From IMG/VR virus record IMGVR_UViG_3300032242_001235, positions 25,960 to 89,959 of that record: a stretch of DNA of 64,000 nt, one strand, 5' to 3'. A program made the position numbers and the translations under genes. This stretch comes from a virus. The notes beneath the pieces were generated by a model that worked only from the letters and a program-made list of their open reading frames with translations, searched no databases and had not been told where the DNA came from. Every line of letters begins with the position of its first letter. The first letter of the stretch is position 1. This document shows, one piece after another, positions 37,215 to 46,079 of the stretch.

Positions 37215-38210
37215 ATGGCAACTTTAGCAGAAATCCGCGCGAAGCTTCAAGCTTCTTCACAACAAAACAGCAATAGCCAAGGCGGTGGCGACAATGCAAT
37301 CTATGCGCATTGGAATATTGCAGAAGGTCAAACAGCAACAGTTCGTTTCCTTCCTGACGCTGATCCCAACAACACTTTTTTCTGGATTGAACGAGCAATG
37401 ATCAAATTGCCTTTCGCCGGTGTCAAAGGTGATACAAATTCTAAACCAGTTACTGTACAAGTCCCTTGTATGGAAATGTGGGGTGAACAATGCCCAGTAT
37501 TGACAGAAGTTCGTCCATGGTTTAAAGATAAAAACTTGGAAGAAATGGGTCGTAAGTACTGGAAGAAGAAATCTTACTTGTTCCAAGGTATTGTAGTTGA
37601 TAGCAAACTACAAGAAGACAAGGTTCCTGAGAATCCAATTCGCCGCTTTATCATGAGCAGCCAAATTTTTAACATTGTTAAGAATGCTTTGATGGACAGT
37701 GAGATTGAAGAATTGCCAACAGACTATGTTCGTGGCTTGGATTTCAAGATTGCTAAAACTAGCAAAGGTGGCTATGCTGATTACACAACTTCTAACTGGA
37801 GTCGTCGTGAACGAGCATTGAGCGAAGCTGAAAATGCAGCTATTCAGCAATATGGTTTGTTTGATTTGAAATCATTCTTGCCTAAGAAGCCAACTGATGT
37901 TGAACTCAAAGTTATCAAAGAAATGTTTGAAGCATCTGTTGATGGTGAAGCATTTGACATGGATCGTTGGGGTCAATATTACAAGCCAGATGGTATGCGT
38001 GGTAACTACAACGCCGGTGGTAACACTGCTCCAGCAGCAGCTCCAGTAGCTCGTCAAGCAGCACCAGCTCCAATGGTGGATGATGCAGATGACACTCCTC
38101 CATTTGAGGCAGAACCAGCACCAGTAGCTACACGCCCTGCACCAGCAGGCGAAGCAGGTAGTCGTGCCGCAGACATCATTGCGATGATCCGTAACCGCCA
38201 ACAATCTTAA
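37215..38210 (+). CDS. 32: Single-stranded DNA-binding protein gp32
   Basis: 331 residues with AAGGAA before ATG. The OB-fold core is recognisable: HWNIAEGQTATVRFLPDADP, FFWIERAMIKLPF, VQVPCMEMWGEQCPV, KKSYLFQGIVV, RRFIMSSQIFNIV. The first ~25 residues form the basic cooperativity tail, and the last ~60 are Ala/Pro-rich and acidic as in gp32 proteins. The C-x8-C pair may be part of the zinc site. It binds ssDNA in replication and recombination. The 146-base upstream gap holds a hairpin and two promoter candidates; an autoregulatory leader as in T4 gene 32 is possible but not shown. Confidence 0.9.
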   Translation: MATLAEIRAKLQASSQQNSNSQGGGDNAIYAHWNIAEGQTATVRFLPDADPNNTFFWIERAMIKLPFAGVKGDTNSKPVTVQVPCMEMWGEQCPVLTEVRPWFKDKNLEEMGRKYWKKKSYLFQGIVVDSKLQEDKVPENPIRRFIMSSQIFNIVKNALMDSEIEELPTDYVRGLDFKIAKTSKGGYADYTTSNWSRRERALSEAENAAIQQYGLFDLKSFLPKKPTDVELKVIKEMFEASVDGEAFDMDRWGQYYKPDGMRGNYNAGGNTAPAAAPVARQAAPAPMVDDADDTPPFEAEPAPVATRPAPAGEAGSRAADIIAMIRNRQQS

Positions 38211-38224
38211 TTAGGAGATAGATT

Positions 38225-39286
38225 ATGACGAAGAGTTTCGATATTTCGAAATTCCGCAAATCTATCACTAAAAGTATTGATGGATTAGGAATTGGATTTA
38301 ATGACCCTACAGATTGGGTCAGTACAGGTAACTATGCCCTAAACTATCTTATCTCGGGGGACTTCTTCAAAGGAGTTCCTTTGGGTAAAGTAACTGTGTT
38401 TGCTGGTGAATCTGGTGCAGGTAAAAGTTATATCTGCTCTGGAAATATTATCAAGGCAGCACAGGAACAAGGCATTTATGTTATCCTAGTTGACAGCGAA
38501 AACGCTCTTGACGAGAAATGGTTGATTGATCTTGGCGTTGATACAAGTGATGAAAAGTTGTTGAAACTTAACATGGCTATGATTGACGATGTAGCAAAAA
38601 CTATTTCGGAGTTTATGAAAGAATACAAATTGATGCCAGAGGAAAGTCGTCCTAAGGTGTTGTTTGTAGTTGACTCATTGGGCATGTTGTTGACTCCTAC
38701 TGATGTAAATCAGTTTGAAGCAGGTGAGATGAAAGGTGACATGGGTCGTAAACCTAAGGCACTTACCAGTCTTGTTCGTAACTGTGTAAATATGTTCGGC
38801 TCATGGAATGTTGGATTGGTTTGTACTAATCACACATATGCTAGTCAAGATATGTTTGACCCAGATGACAAAATTAGTGGCGGACAAGGTTTTATTTACG
38901 CAAGCTCTATTGTAGTTGCAATGCGTAAGTTGAAATTGAAAACTGACTCTGATGGTAATAAAACATCAACAGTTAACGGTATTCGTTCAGCTTGTAAAAT
39001 TATGAAAACTCGTTATGCAAAGCCATTTGAATCTGTTCAAGTTGAAATTCCATACACAACAGGAATGAGTCCTCACAGTGGATTGGTTGATTTATTTGAA
39101 GCCAAAGGTGTGTTGAAGAAAGAAGGCAATAGTCTTGTTTACACAACCAAGGATGGCGAAATTATCAAACAATTCCGTAAGGCTTGGGAAAAGAATGAGA
39201 AAGACGGATTGACAGTTATTATGTCAGAATGGGATTCGTCAGAAACTAGTATTGTTACAACTTTAGAAGATACAGAGGAAGCGTAA
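38225..39286 (+). CDS. uvsX: UvsX recombinase
   Basis: 353 residues with an AGGAGA site. Walker A GESGAGKS at 61-68, Walker B LFVVDSLGML, and a loop region ISGGQGFIYASSIVVAM characteristic of phage RecA-like recombinases. It catalyses strand exchange for recombination-dependent replication, partnered by gp32, a UvsY-type mediator and UvsW, all encoded nearby. Stop and next start overlap (TAATG). Confidence 0.92.
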   Translation: MTKSFDISKFRKSITKSIDGLGIGFNDPTDWVSTGNYALNYLISGDFFKGVPLGKVTVFAGESGAGKSYICSGNIIKAAQEQGIYVILVDSENALDEKWLIDLGVDTSDEKLLKLNMAMIDDVAKTISEFMKEYKLMPEESRPKVLFVVDSLGMLLTPTDVNQFEAGEMKGDMGRKPKALTSLVRNCVNMFGSWNVGLVCTNHTYASQDMFDPDDKISGGQGFIYASSIVVAMRKLKLKTDSDGNKTSTVNGIRSACKIMKTRYAKPFESVQVEIPYTTGMSPHSGLVDLFEAKGVLKKEGNSLVYTTKDGEIIKQFRKAWEKNEKDGLTVIMSEWDSSETSIVTTLEDTEEA

Positions 39287-39531
39287 TGGAAGAAGATCTA
39301 ATTATTGAAATTTGGGATGTGTTTAAAGAATACATCGCTGACAAAAATAAGGATACAGCAGCAAATCATTTTGTTGATTTCCTTCTTGGAAAAGATGTAG
39401 AAACTTCTGTGCTTAAGGCACTTGTTGGATATGATTCCGCTCTTGACGATGCTATTGAATTAGTAACGAACGAAGATGATGAAGAATCAGACAGCGATGA
39501 AGATTGGGACTACTACGAAGACGAGGAGTGA
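39286..39531 (+). CDS. Small acidic protein after UvsX, unknown
   Basis: 81 residues. The N-terminal two thirds form helices (IIEIWDVFKEYIADKNKDTA, then DFLLGKDVETSVLKALVG) and the last ~20 residues are almost all Asp/Glu with Tyr/Trp. It is translationally coupled to UvsX by a one-base stop/start overlap, so a partner or modulator of the recombinase is plausible. No homologue recognised. The acidic tail could mimic DNA. Confidence 0.6.
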   Translation: MEEDLIIEIWDVFKEYIADKNKDTAANHFVDFLLGKDVETSVLKALVGYDSALDDAIELVTNEDDEESDSDEDWDYYEDEE

Positions 39532-39534
39532 TCC

Positions 39535-39990
39535 ATGTCTTGGTATGCTCAAGTCTCTAAGGACATAGCACATTTACCAAACTGTTTAGATTACTTCTAC
39601 TTAGAAGCAGATAAAGCACGACTTGAAGTCAAGATCCACGGCAGCGTGGAAAAGGCTTCAGCGTCTTTACCTGGCATTGTAGAACAACGATTTAATCAGT
39701 TGCAGGAAATAGAAGCTATCCTCGAATATCTCAATATCGAACTGCGACGAATTCGATCAAAGACTTTTAGAAAATATTTAGAAAATTATCAACGAGCACT
39801 TAGCTCTAGAGATGTTGAAAAATATGTTGAAGGCGAAGCTGATGTAGTTGACATGGAAAAAGTCATTAATGAATTTGCTATGTTACGAAATCAATGGCTT
39901 GGCATCATTAAGGGTTTGGATATTAAACAATGGCAATTGAGTAATATTATCAAATTAAGAGCGGCAGGGCTTGAAGATATTTCATTATGA
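39535..39990 (+). CDS. UvsY-like recombination mediator candidate
   Basis: 151 residues with GAGGAG before ATG. Mostly helical, with a coiled-coil-like centre (RFNQLQEIEAILEYLNIELRR) and basic patches (RRIRSKTFRKYLENYQRALS). Its C-terminus reads NQWLGIIKGLDIKQWQLSNI. Length (T4 UvsY is 137), helical basic character, and position between UvsX and UvsW suggest the UvsY loader of UvsX on gp32-coated DNA. Sequence similarity to T4 UvsY is not obvious, so this rests on context. Confidence 0.45.
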   Translation: MSWYAQVSKDIAHLPNCLDYFYLEADKARLEVKIHGSVEKASASLPGIVEQRFNQLQEIEAILEYLNIELRRIRSKTFRKYLENYQRALSSRDVEKYVEGEADVVDMEKVINEFAMLRNQWLGIIKGLDIKQWQLSNIIKLRAAGLEDISL

Positions 39991-39999
39991 TTGTATAAT
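39971..39999 (+). promoter_or_regulatory. Sigma70-like promoter, near-leaderless start
   Basis: TTGAAG, 17-base spacer, TATAAT at 39994-39999, overlapping the end of the UvsY-like gene. ATG 40006 lies six bases after the -10 box, at the expected +1. Confidence 0.5.
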
Positions 40000-40005
40000 A
40001 GTATT

Positions 40006-41208
40006 ATGTATATTGAAGACTTAATATCAACTATTGTTGAATCAAATGTTGCTGTAAATCGAAACGATCAACCGATTGTTTATAGTTTTTACGATCAAAT
40101 TAATTCTGGAACTGGGTTTACTGAAAAGCAAACCCAGTTAGCATTGCGAATTCTTAATAGATATGTTGTTGCAATTTCTAATAAAGAAAAAAGAGACATA
40201 TCTCCATTTTTAGAAAATCCAACATATCGTTTATCTGTTAGAAAAACCATAACTAACAAAACTGTCAATATTATTTCTGATACAGTATACGGAAAAGCGA
40301 TTGAAGTTAAATTTCCATACGATGACCAATTTGTATCCGAGATTCGCAAATACAGAATATCGAATACAGTAACTGATCAAACTCCAATTGGTATCAATTG
40401 GGATAAAGAGAAAACTGCTTGGATTTTTTCACTGACAGAATCAAATATACAGTTTTTGAATGATCTTTTTAGCACCAGCGCATTTGAGTATGACGAAGAA
40501 TTTCAAAAATATTGTGACGACTCAAATAAAATTTTGAATGAAATGGAAAATTATGCACCAATGTTGGCATTGCATGATAATGTGTTGACTTTCCAAAATT
40601 CCCCCAGAAATTTACCGAAAATTGAGACCGAAAATATCCTGGAAGCACTGTTTGTGGCTAGACGATGTGGCATAACATTGTGGGATGATTACATTGATGC
40701 ATACATCAACAGCCCAGAGTTCAACCCCATCACTAGAACATTTTTAAAAAATCCATTATCCACATCAATCAACTTAAAACCCGAAAATAATGACATTTCT
40801 TGCTTAGAAAGCATTGTAAAATATCTTGGACCCAGTTTGTTTATTATCCCAGGTGGCGCAGAATATGAAACTGTTAACAGAGCATATACCATGTTAAGGG
40901 GTATGGGTATGGAAGATAAAAACATGAGCGTTTTGTTCAGATTACCGAGCGAAACTGGCAGAAATTTCAACGAATTTGTCAAAAATCAGTCATTAAATGG
41001 GCCAATTTCAGATCAAACTAAAGTGGTATTTGTCAGTGGCAAATTGCCTAAAACCATACTAACAGCGGGTATTAAGTTCAATAGTATAATAAACTTTGGA
41101 TTTGATAATGCCCATTACACACTAAAAGAACTCGCTAAAAATCACCCAAATTTGGTGTATTTTGATGTGAAGAGCATTTCCAGAGGATACAATTTTGTCC
41201 GCTTGTAA
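40006..41208 (+). CDS. Unknown replication/recombination-region protein
   Basis: 400 residues from ATG 40006; the in-frame TTG at 39991 lies inside the -10 region and is rejected. No P-loop or nuclease motif is visible. The N-terminus (FYDQINSGTGFTEKQTQLALRILNRY) is a helical segment that could bind DNA. The centre has an NILEALFVARRCGITLWDDY region, and the end an alternating strand/helix region (KVVFVSGKLPK, then SIINFGFDNAHYTLKELAKN) reminiscent of a degenerate RecA/helicase-like domain. It overlaps the UvsW start by 14 bases. A helper of UvsW is possible; it should be treated as unknown. Confidence 0.55.
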   Translation: MYIEDLISTIVESNVAVNRNDQPIVYSFYDQINSGTGFTEKQTQLALRILNRYVVAISNKEKRDISPFLENPTYRLSVRKTITNKTVNIISDTVYGKAIEVKFPYDDQFVSEIRKYRISNTVTDQTPIGINWDKEKTAWIFSLTESNIQFLNDLFSTSAFEYDEEFQKYCDDSNKILNEMENYAPMLALHDNVLTFQNSPRNLPKIETENILEALFVARRCGITLWDDYIDAYINSPEFNPITRTFLKNPLSTSINLKPENNDISCLESIVKYLGPSLFIIPGGAEYETVNRAYTMLRGMGMEDKNMSVLFRLPSETGRNFNEFVKNQSLNGPISDQTKVVFVSGKLPKTILTAGIKFNSIINFGFDNAHYTLKELAKNHPNLVYFDVKSISRGYNFVRL

Positions 41209-42688
41209 AATTATAATTAAAGACGAAGTGAACATTAAGATTGAAAATTTGGATCTTGATACACGCAAAGCATTGGTTAAAAAGTTTAAGTACGAAGACC
41301 CCACTGCGAGGTACAGACCAGCATATAAACTGGGTAGATGGGACGGCACAGTGAGCTTTTTTGGACTGGGCGGAACTACCTATTTGAGTATGCTTCCACA
41401 AGTATTAGAGTATTTGGAAAGCCGTAACTTCTACATTGAAGTAGAAGATCAACGCAGAAGTGGTGCCCTAGAATTTGAGGCAATTTCGACGGATTTTTGG
41501 GGTGATAGCACATGGCCAGTGGGTCATAGATTTGCTGGTCAACCTATTAGACTTCGTGAAGATCAAGTGGAAGTTATTAATAAGTTTTTAGAAAATCCTC
41601 AATGTATTCAAGAAATTGCAACAGGTTTTGGTAAGACAATTACCACTGCAACTTTGGCAAAAATCTGTGAAAAATACGGTCGAACAATAACCATTGTACC
41701 CAACAAATCACTTGTTGAACAAACGGAAGAAGACTTCATTAATTGTGGTTTAGATGTTGGCGTCTATTATGGTGACAGAAAAAACCTTGATAAAACACAC
41801 ACTATCTGCACTTGGCAAAGTTTGAACATTTTGGACAAAAAATCCAAAGAATTTGACGGTGATGAAGAGCTATTAAAACTGGCAGAATTGTTGGACGGTG
41901 TTCAATGTGTAATGGTTGATGAAGTTCATATGGCCAAAGCAGAAGTTTTAAAGACATTGTTAACACGCAATCTTGCATATGCTCCAATTCGTTGGGGATT
42001 GACAGGAACAGTGCCAAAAGCAGACCATGAATTCCAAAGTATTAAGGCAAGTTTAGGTGAAGTAGTAAATCATGTGTATGCACATGAGCTTCAAGATGCA
42101 GGCGTATTAAGTACATGTCATGTAAATATTGTCCAGACCGCTGAGTGGAAAGAATTTGGCAGTTACGCAGAAGAATTGAAATATCTAGTTACTGATCCTG
42201 ATAGAATGTCATACATCAGCAAAACAATTAAAGATATTTCTGCTACAGGAAATACACTAGTTTTAGTTAATAGAATTGAAAGTGGAAAATTCCTACAAAC
42301 ACATCTAACTGAATTATTTGGTGCATCAACTGATGCGCTAGATGTAGCATTTATATCAGGCGAAGTAAAAACAAAAGATAGAAAAGAAGAATACGATGAA
42401 GTTAAAACTAGTACTAACAAGATTATTGTGGCGACTTACGGTGTGGCCGCTGTGGGTATTAATATCCCCCGTATTTTTAATCTGGTTCTTTTGGAGCCCG
42501 GAAAGAGCTTTGTCCGCGTTATCCAATCTATTGGCCGAGGCATTAGAAAAGCAGACGACAAAGACTTCGTACAAATCTGGGATATAACGGCTGCATCAAA
42601 ATATGCTAAACGACATCTTACAGAACGCAAAAAGTACTACAAAGATGCAAAGTACCCATTCACAATAACAAAGGTAAAATACCAATAA
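41195..42688 (+). CDS. uvsW: UvsW-type DNA/RNA helicase
   Basis: 497 residues from a TTG start with AGAGGA upstream. The N-terminal domain aligns with T4 UvsW (YRPAYKLGRWDGTVSFF versus FNPRFRYGNWDGRIRLL), so the TTG start is needed. Superfamily 2 motifs: Walker A ATGFGKT at 142-148, DEVH at 242-245, GLTGT near 275, and the C-terminal IQSIGRGIRK. UvsW unwinds R-loops and branched DNA and switches replication from origin- to recombination-dependent mode. Length equals T4 UvsW (503). Confidence 0.9.
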   Translation: MSACKIIIKDEVNIKIENLDLDTRKALVKKFKYEDPTARYRPAYKLGRWDGTVSFFGLGGTTYLSMLPQVLEYLESRNFYIEVEDQRRSGALEFEAISTDFWGDSTWPVGHRFAGQPIRLREDQVEVINKFLENPQCIQEIATGFGKTITTATLAKICEKYGRTITIVPNKSLVEQTEEDFINCGLDVGVYYGDRKNLDKTHTICTWQSLNILDKKSKEFDGDEELLKLAELLDGVQCVMVDEVHMAKAEVLKTLLTRNLAYAPIRWGLTGTVPKADHEFQSIKASLGEVVNHVYAHELQDAGVLSTCHVNIVQTAEWKEFGSYAEELKYLVTDPDRMSYISKTIKDISATGNTLVLVNRIESGKFLQTHLTELFGASTDALDVAFISGEVKTKDRKEEYDEVKTSTNKIIVATYGVAAVGINIPRIFNLVLLEPGKSFVRVIQSIGRGIRKADDKDFVQIWDITAASKYAKRHLTERKKYYKDAKYPFTITKVKYQ

Positions 42689-43191
42689 TGCAGATCCTAA
42701 CTTTAGAAAATACAACATACTATCTCAATGACCTTCCTGAAGAAATTGATGAAGATTTACGATTTGCAGTTTTAGATAACAGCGACAGTGCTAATCCTGA
42801 TCACTTTTTCATCCCATTAATCTTTTTAGAAAGTTTTACTGGTCCCGCAGTTGTATTAAAAATTGGACCACATGAACTTACAATGCCATTAGATTGGTGT
42901 ACAATTGTAGGCGATCCAGAAGGTCCAGATATGGAAGTACTACCACTTACAAGTTTAAATGACCGTGGATTTAAAACATTTTGTTTCAATCCTCGCAGCA
43001 GTTTTAGACCAGAATTCCTAGACATTGATATTATCGATGTGTATCAAGATGTTAAATGGTATTTCCCTAAGATGCGTCCTGGACAACTGCTATGCACACC
43101 TTTGGAACCTGGTCCAGAACCTAGATGTGCTTATTTTGTTAAAGAAGTAAGCCGCCAAAGCGAGATTGTTGATTATACAAAGTGCTGGTAA
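42688..43191 (+). CDS. Conserved T4-like phage protein, unknown
   Basis: 167 residues; its ATG overlaps the UvsW stop (TAATG). Beta-rich, with the run LKIGPHELTMPLDWCTIVGD, then LPLTSLNDRGFKTFCFNP, then DVYQDVKWYFPKMRPGQLL and CAYFVKEVSRQSEIVDY. The same block order occurs in cyanophage-like genomes near uvsW. No catalytic residues identified. Tight coupling to uvsW suggests the replication/recombination programme. Confidence 0.65.
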   Translation: MQILTLENTTYYLNDLPEEIDEDLRFAVLDNSDSANPDHFFIPLIFLESFTGPAVVLKIGPHELTMPLDWCTIVGDPEGPDMEVLPLTSLNDRGFKTFCFNPRSSFRPEFLDIDIIDVYQDVKWYFPKMRPGQLLCTPLEPGPEPRCAYFVKEVSRQSEIVDYTKCW

Positions 43192-43192
43192 T

Positions 43193-43489
43193 ATGGGATC
43201 ATTAACGCCTGGCGTAACTTACATATATGAACGAGCTAATGGTGTGTACTATGCTAGAGAAGCTGGTGCAGATCCATCGACTAGGAAACCAGTTGGCTTT
43301 GACTTTGATTATGATCCTAGAACTAGTGATGGTCGACCATTACACGAACATTTAAAAGACGATCAATTGTGGGGTGCAATTCGTCGAGCAGCAAAGACTG
43401 ATCCTGTATTGCAAAAAGCACTAGATCAGTGTATAATAATTTATCACCTAAGTAAAGATAAACATGGCAACAGCGGCACCGAAACTTGA
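43193..43489 (+). CDS. Small conserved T4-like phage protein, unknown
   Basis: 98 residues from ATG 43193, two bases after the previous TAA. Opens with GSLTPGVTYIYERANGVYYAREAGA and contains DGRPLHEHLKDDQLWGAIRRA, blocks conserved in marine T4-like phages. No enzyme motif. The 3' end overlaps the next gene by 26 bases in another frame, and an internal sigma70-like promoter for that gene lies within it. Confidence 0.65.
   Translation: MGSLTPGVTYIYERANGVYYAREAGADPSTRKPVGFDFDYDPRTSDGRPLHEHLKDDQLWGAIRRAAKTDPVLQKALDQCIIIYHLSKDKHGNSGTET
43409..43437 (+). promoter_or_regulatory. Sigma70-like promoter for gp62-like gene
   Basis: TTGCAA at 43409, 17-base spacer, consensus TATAAT at 43432-43437. The predicted +1 is near 43444, 20 bases before ATG 43464. 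Confidence 0.5.
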
Positions 43490-43934
43490 TATTAAAAAAG
43501 TACTAGCAGCAGTGGATCGTAAAGATTATGATTTTTATGATAACCTAACTCCTGAAGAACAAAAGGCATTTAGCCCCTATATGCTAATGCGCTATACATC
43601 CAATGTACAAGGCGATAGAGATACACAAGAATGGTTTATTGAAATGACAAACGAAATGGTTAATAAAAATCATTTTGATTTAAGTAAAGATCATAAAGCA
43701 TTATTATGGAAATTGTATGCCGCAACTGGTGCAGGTATTAGCTGTTACCATCCTTACCTAGCTGAAGGTAAGAAAGACAAAGCACATAAAATTGAAAAAC
43801 TATTATGTGAACTACATCCCGCAATGAAAATGTCTGATATTAAACTTCTTGCCAGTATGATGGATAAGAAAGATTGCGAAGAATTATTTGATAAAATGGG
43901 ATTTGACAAAAAACAAAGGAAAGAATATGAGTGA
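43464..43934 (+). CDS. 62: Clamp-loader small subunit gp62-like
   Basis: 156 residues, helical. Blocks KDYDFYDNLTPEEQKAFSPY and MLMRYTSNV, then HKALLWKLYAATGAG, YHPYLAEGKKDK and a C-terminal helix pair (ELFDKMGFDKKQRKEYE) follow the plan of gp62 proteins from marine/alphaproteobacterial T4-like phages: a small helical partner of the gp44 ATPase for loading the sliding clamp. gp44, gp45 and the polymerase are not in this window, so the call rests on pattern and replication-gene context. Confidence 0.5.
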   Translation: MATAAPKLDIKKVLAAVDRKDYDFYDNLTPEEQKAFSPYMLMRYTSNVQGDRDTQEWFIEMTNEMVNKNHFDLSKDHKALLWKLYAATGAGISCYHPYLAEGKKDKAHKIEKLLCELHPAMKMSDIKLLASMMDKKDCEELFDKMGFDKKQRKEYE

Positions 43935-44658
43935 TTTAAGTTTTTTAAGAGAACAATACCAAACATTTAGTGAATTGGTATTAAAAACACAAGTTCGACA
44001 TCAAGTCCCGTCAGTATGTTGTTCACTAGATGACAATATATCTAGCGACTATTTGTTTGATTTGATATTGTCTGCAATTGCTACGGCACATAAAACCCCA
44101 ATTGAAAATATTAATGATACAATTGGTGATGGGATATTTTTTAATGTGTTTCCTGGCGAACACTATCGATTGTTGAATGGTATTGTAAAATATATGCAAC
44201 CAAAGATAGCAGTTGAAGTTGGTACATTTACTGGCATGGGTACCAAGTCACTAGTGCAAAGTATCGGTGATGGTACAGTGCATACATTTGACATTATCCC
44301 GTGGAATGAATTTATTACACACCTGACACCAGAAGATTTTGAATCCAACAAAGTTGTACAACACTTGTCTGACTTATCAATTAGAGAAGAATTTGAAAAG
44401 CATCGTGATTTGCTAAATGCCGCAGATATTATTTTTGTCGATGCACCTAAAGATGGCGTCTTTGAATATGTATTCATCCCAATGTTGCAACAGTTGGATG
44501 CCAAAGAAGGTAAAATATTGATTTTTGATGATATCCGATTTGTTAATACCATTGACATGTGGAACAGTATTAAATCTCCTAAATTAGATATCACATCCTT
44601 TGGTCACTTTACTGGAACTGGAATTGTAGATATTAGCCAACCATTGCGATATGAGTAA
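43927..44658 (+). CDS. SAM-dependent methyltransferase, class I
   Basis: 243 residues from ATG 43927 with AAAGGAAAG upstream; overlaps the gp62-like gene by 8 bases. SAM-binding motif I is AVEVGTFTGMGTKSL at ~95-109, the acidic end of strand 2 is HTFDIIPWNE, and the later strand is IIFVDAPKDG, followed by ILIFDDIRF. This is the Methyltransf_24-like arrangement used for sugar or small-molecule O-methylation. It heads a cargo block that includes sugar-nucleotide genes, so a glycan substrate is plausible. Confidence 0.7.
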   Translation: MSDLSFLREQYQTFSELVLKTQVRHQVPSVCCSLDDNISSDYLFDLILSAIATAHKTPIENINDTIGDGIFFNVFPGEHYRLLNGIVKYMQPKIAVEVGTFTGMGTKSLVQSIGDGTVHTFDIIPWNEFITHLTPEDFESNKVVQHLSDLSIREEFEKHRDLLNAADIIFVDAPKDGVFEYVFIPMLQQLDAKEGKILIFDDIRFVNTIDMWNSIKSPKLDITSFGHFTGTGIVDISQPLRYE

Positions 44659-45349
44659 TAAATTAGCGCCACAACCTTACAAATGTGTACATTGTAATAA
44701 GAGTTTTATGCACGGTAAAACTCTTGTGGCGCATATGTGTGAGCGCAAGCGTAGGGCACTGCAACAAAATGAAAAGCGTGTCCAAGCTGGTTTCATGGCA
44801 TTTAATCGTTTCTGGCAACTGGGACAAGGTGCAAAGAAACCTAAAACTTATGACGAGTTTTGTGATACTGCTTATTACAATGCATTTGTAAAATTTGGTA
44901 GCTTCATTAATAATGTGCGACCCTTGTATCCTGATAAGTTTATTGATTATGTAATTAAGAGTGGTGCTAAGTTAGACAACTGGTGCCGTGATTCTTTATA
45001 TGAGAAATATTTGTATGAAGTGCTAAAGACTGAACCGGTTGAATCGGCAGTACAAAGATCATTACAAACTATGATGGAATGGGGTGATGAGCATAATGCA
45101 AATTTTGCACATTACTTCAGTTATGTAAGTCTTAACAAGTCTGTGCATGATATCAAGAATGGACATATCAGTGCCTGGATAATTTTAAATAGTTCTGATG
45201 GCAAGAAGATGATTCAGACTATGAGCGATGAACAATTAGATATGATTGCTCCAGCATTTGATGTACCATATTGGTTACGCAGATTTAAAGAACTACCAGC
45301 TGATGTTGCTCTAGTAAAAGAAATCTGCAAAGAAGTCGGAATAAAATGA
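44651..45349 (+). CDS. Zinc-finger-bearing conserved phage protein
   Basis: 232 residues overlapping the methyltransferase end by 8 bases. A C2H2-type finger opens the protein: YKCVHCNKSFMHGKTLVAHMC (residues ~10-30), followed by a basic helix ERKRRALQQNEKR. The body contains TYDEFCDTAYYNAFVKFGSF and KLDNWCRDSLYEKYLYEVLK, blocks seen in marine T4-like phages. DNA or RNA binding is likely; specific role unknown. Confidence 0.7.
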   Translation: MSNKLAPQPYKCVHCNKSFMHGKTLVAHMCERKRRALQQNEKRVQAGFMAFNRFWQLGQGAKKPKTYDEFCDTAYYNAFVKFGSFINNVRPLYPDKFIDYVIKSGAKLDNWCRDSLYEKYLYEVLKTEPVESAVQRSLQTMMEWGDEHNANFAHYFSYVSLNKSVHDIKNGHISAWIILNSSDGKKMIQTMSDEQLDMIAPAFDVPYWLRRFKELPADVALVKEICKEVGIK

Positions 45350-45726
45350 ACACTAATATAAAAGAATTTTGTAACCATCATAGAATTAATGTGATCGACA
45401 CAAACAAAAGAGCACATCGGTATCACAAAGTTAACATAAAATACTTTAAAGATCCCATGGACTTTAATCGGGTCTATGAAAATGTTGTAGTTGATAGTGA
45501 ACCGTTATATACTGTAGAGATTGCAGAAAGTGAATTAGAAAAAATTGCAAACTTTGAATCTGAAGTGTTTAACAATATGGCCAAGAAAGGACATTATAGA
45601 ATGTTTGAAACACTGATGGAACAGAAAGAACACGAGCGGTATTTGAAAGACAAATACCCAGCAGTAAAAAAAGCATACGAACAATATAGCCTAATGTTAA
45701 AATTGGCTGAAAGTGGAGAACTATGA
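45346..45726 (+). CDS. Unknown coiled helical protein
   Basis: 126 residues, starting within the previous stop (ATGA). N-terminal half is basic and His-rich (CNHHRINVIDTNKRAHRYHK); the C-terminal half is helical with charged heptad-like repeats (FETLMEQKEHERYLKDKYPA). No family recognised. It is coupled to both neighbours by four-base overlaps, so it is certainly part of the operon. Confidence 0.6.
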   Translation: MNTNIKEFCNHHRINVIDTNKRAHRYHKVNIKYFKDPMDFNRVYENVVVDSEPLYTVEIAESELEKIANFESEVFNNMAKKGHYRMFETLMEQKEHERYLKDKYPAVKKAYEQYSLMLKLAESGEL

Positions 45727-46079
45727 GATTAGATGGATTTGTAGAGAAGGGTTGGGGTTCAGAATTAATCTGGGCAACTAACGACAAATATTGTGGTAAA
45801 ATGTTACGATTTAATACTGGCGCAAAATTCAGTATGCATTTCCACGCAGGCAAAGATGAGACTTGGTATGTACTTGACGGCATGTTCTTTGTTAAAGTAA
45901 TTGATACTAGAACAGCAGAAGAACAAATACACTATCTTAAAGCCGGTGATGTGTGGCATAATCCACCATTGTTGCCGCATCAATTGGTATGTCAGGAAGC
46001 GGGAACTATTATTGAAGTCAGCACACCGGACTCGGTTGAAGACAATTATCGTGTAGGCAAAGGTGATAGTCAAAAATGA
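45723..46079 (+). CDS. Sugar-isomerase-type cupin
   Basis: 118 residues. Cupin motif 1 is FSMHFHAGKDETWYVLDG, with ligands H40, H42, E47 or nearby; motif 2 is AGDVWHNPPLLPHQL with H81. This resembles the C-terminal mannose-6-phosphate isomerase/GDP-mannose pyrophosphorylase cupin. Upstream of HldD and HldE genes, a role in sugar-phosphate chemistry is plausible, possibly filling an isomerase step, but this is not demonstrated. Confidence 0.7.
   Translation: MRLDGFVEKGWGSELIWATNDKYCGKMLRFNTGAKFSMHFHAGKDETWYVLDGMFFVKVIDTRTAEEQIHYLKAGDVWHNPPLLPHQLVCQEAGTIIEVSTPDSVEDNYRVGKGDSQK

Noticed and set aside
37872-38204. Minus-strand frame within gp32
   Set aside because: Fully inside gp32 with a biased Cys/Trp composition, typical of an antisense shadow.
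39991-40005. TTG at 39991 as start of the unknown recombination-region gene
   Set aside because: It lies within the -10 region of the sigma70-like promoter; ATG 40006 fits the predicted +1.
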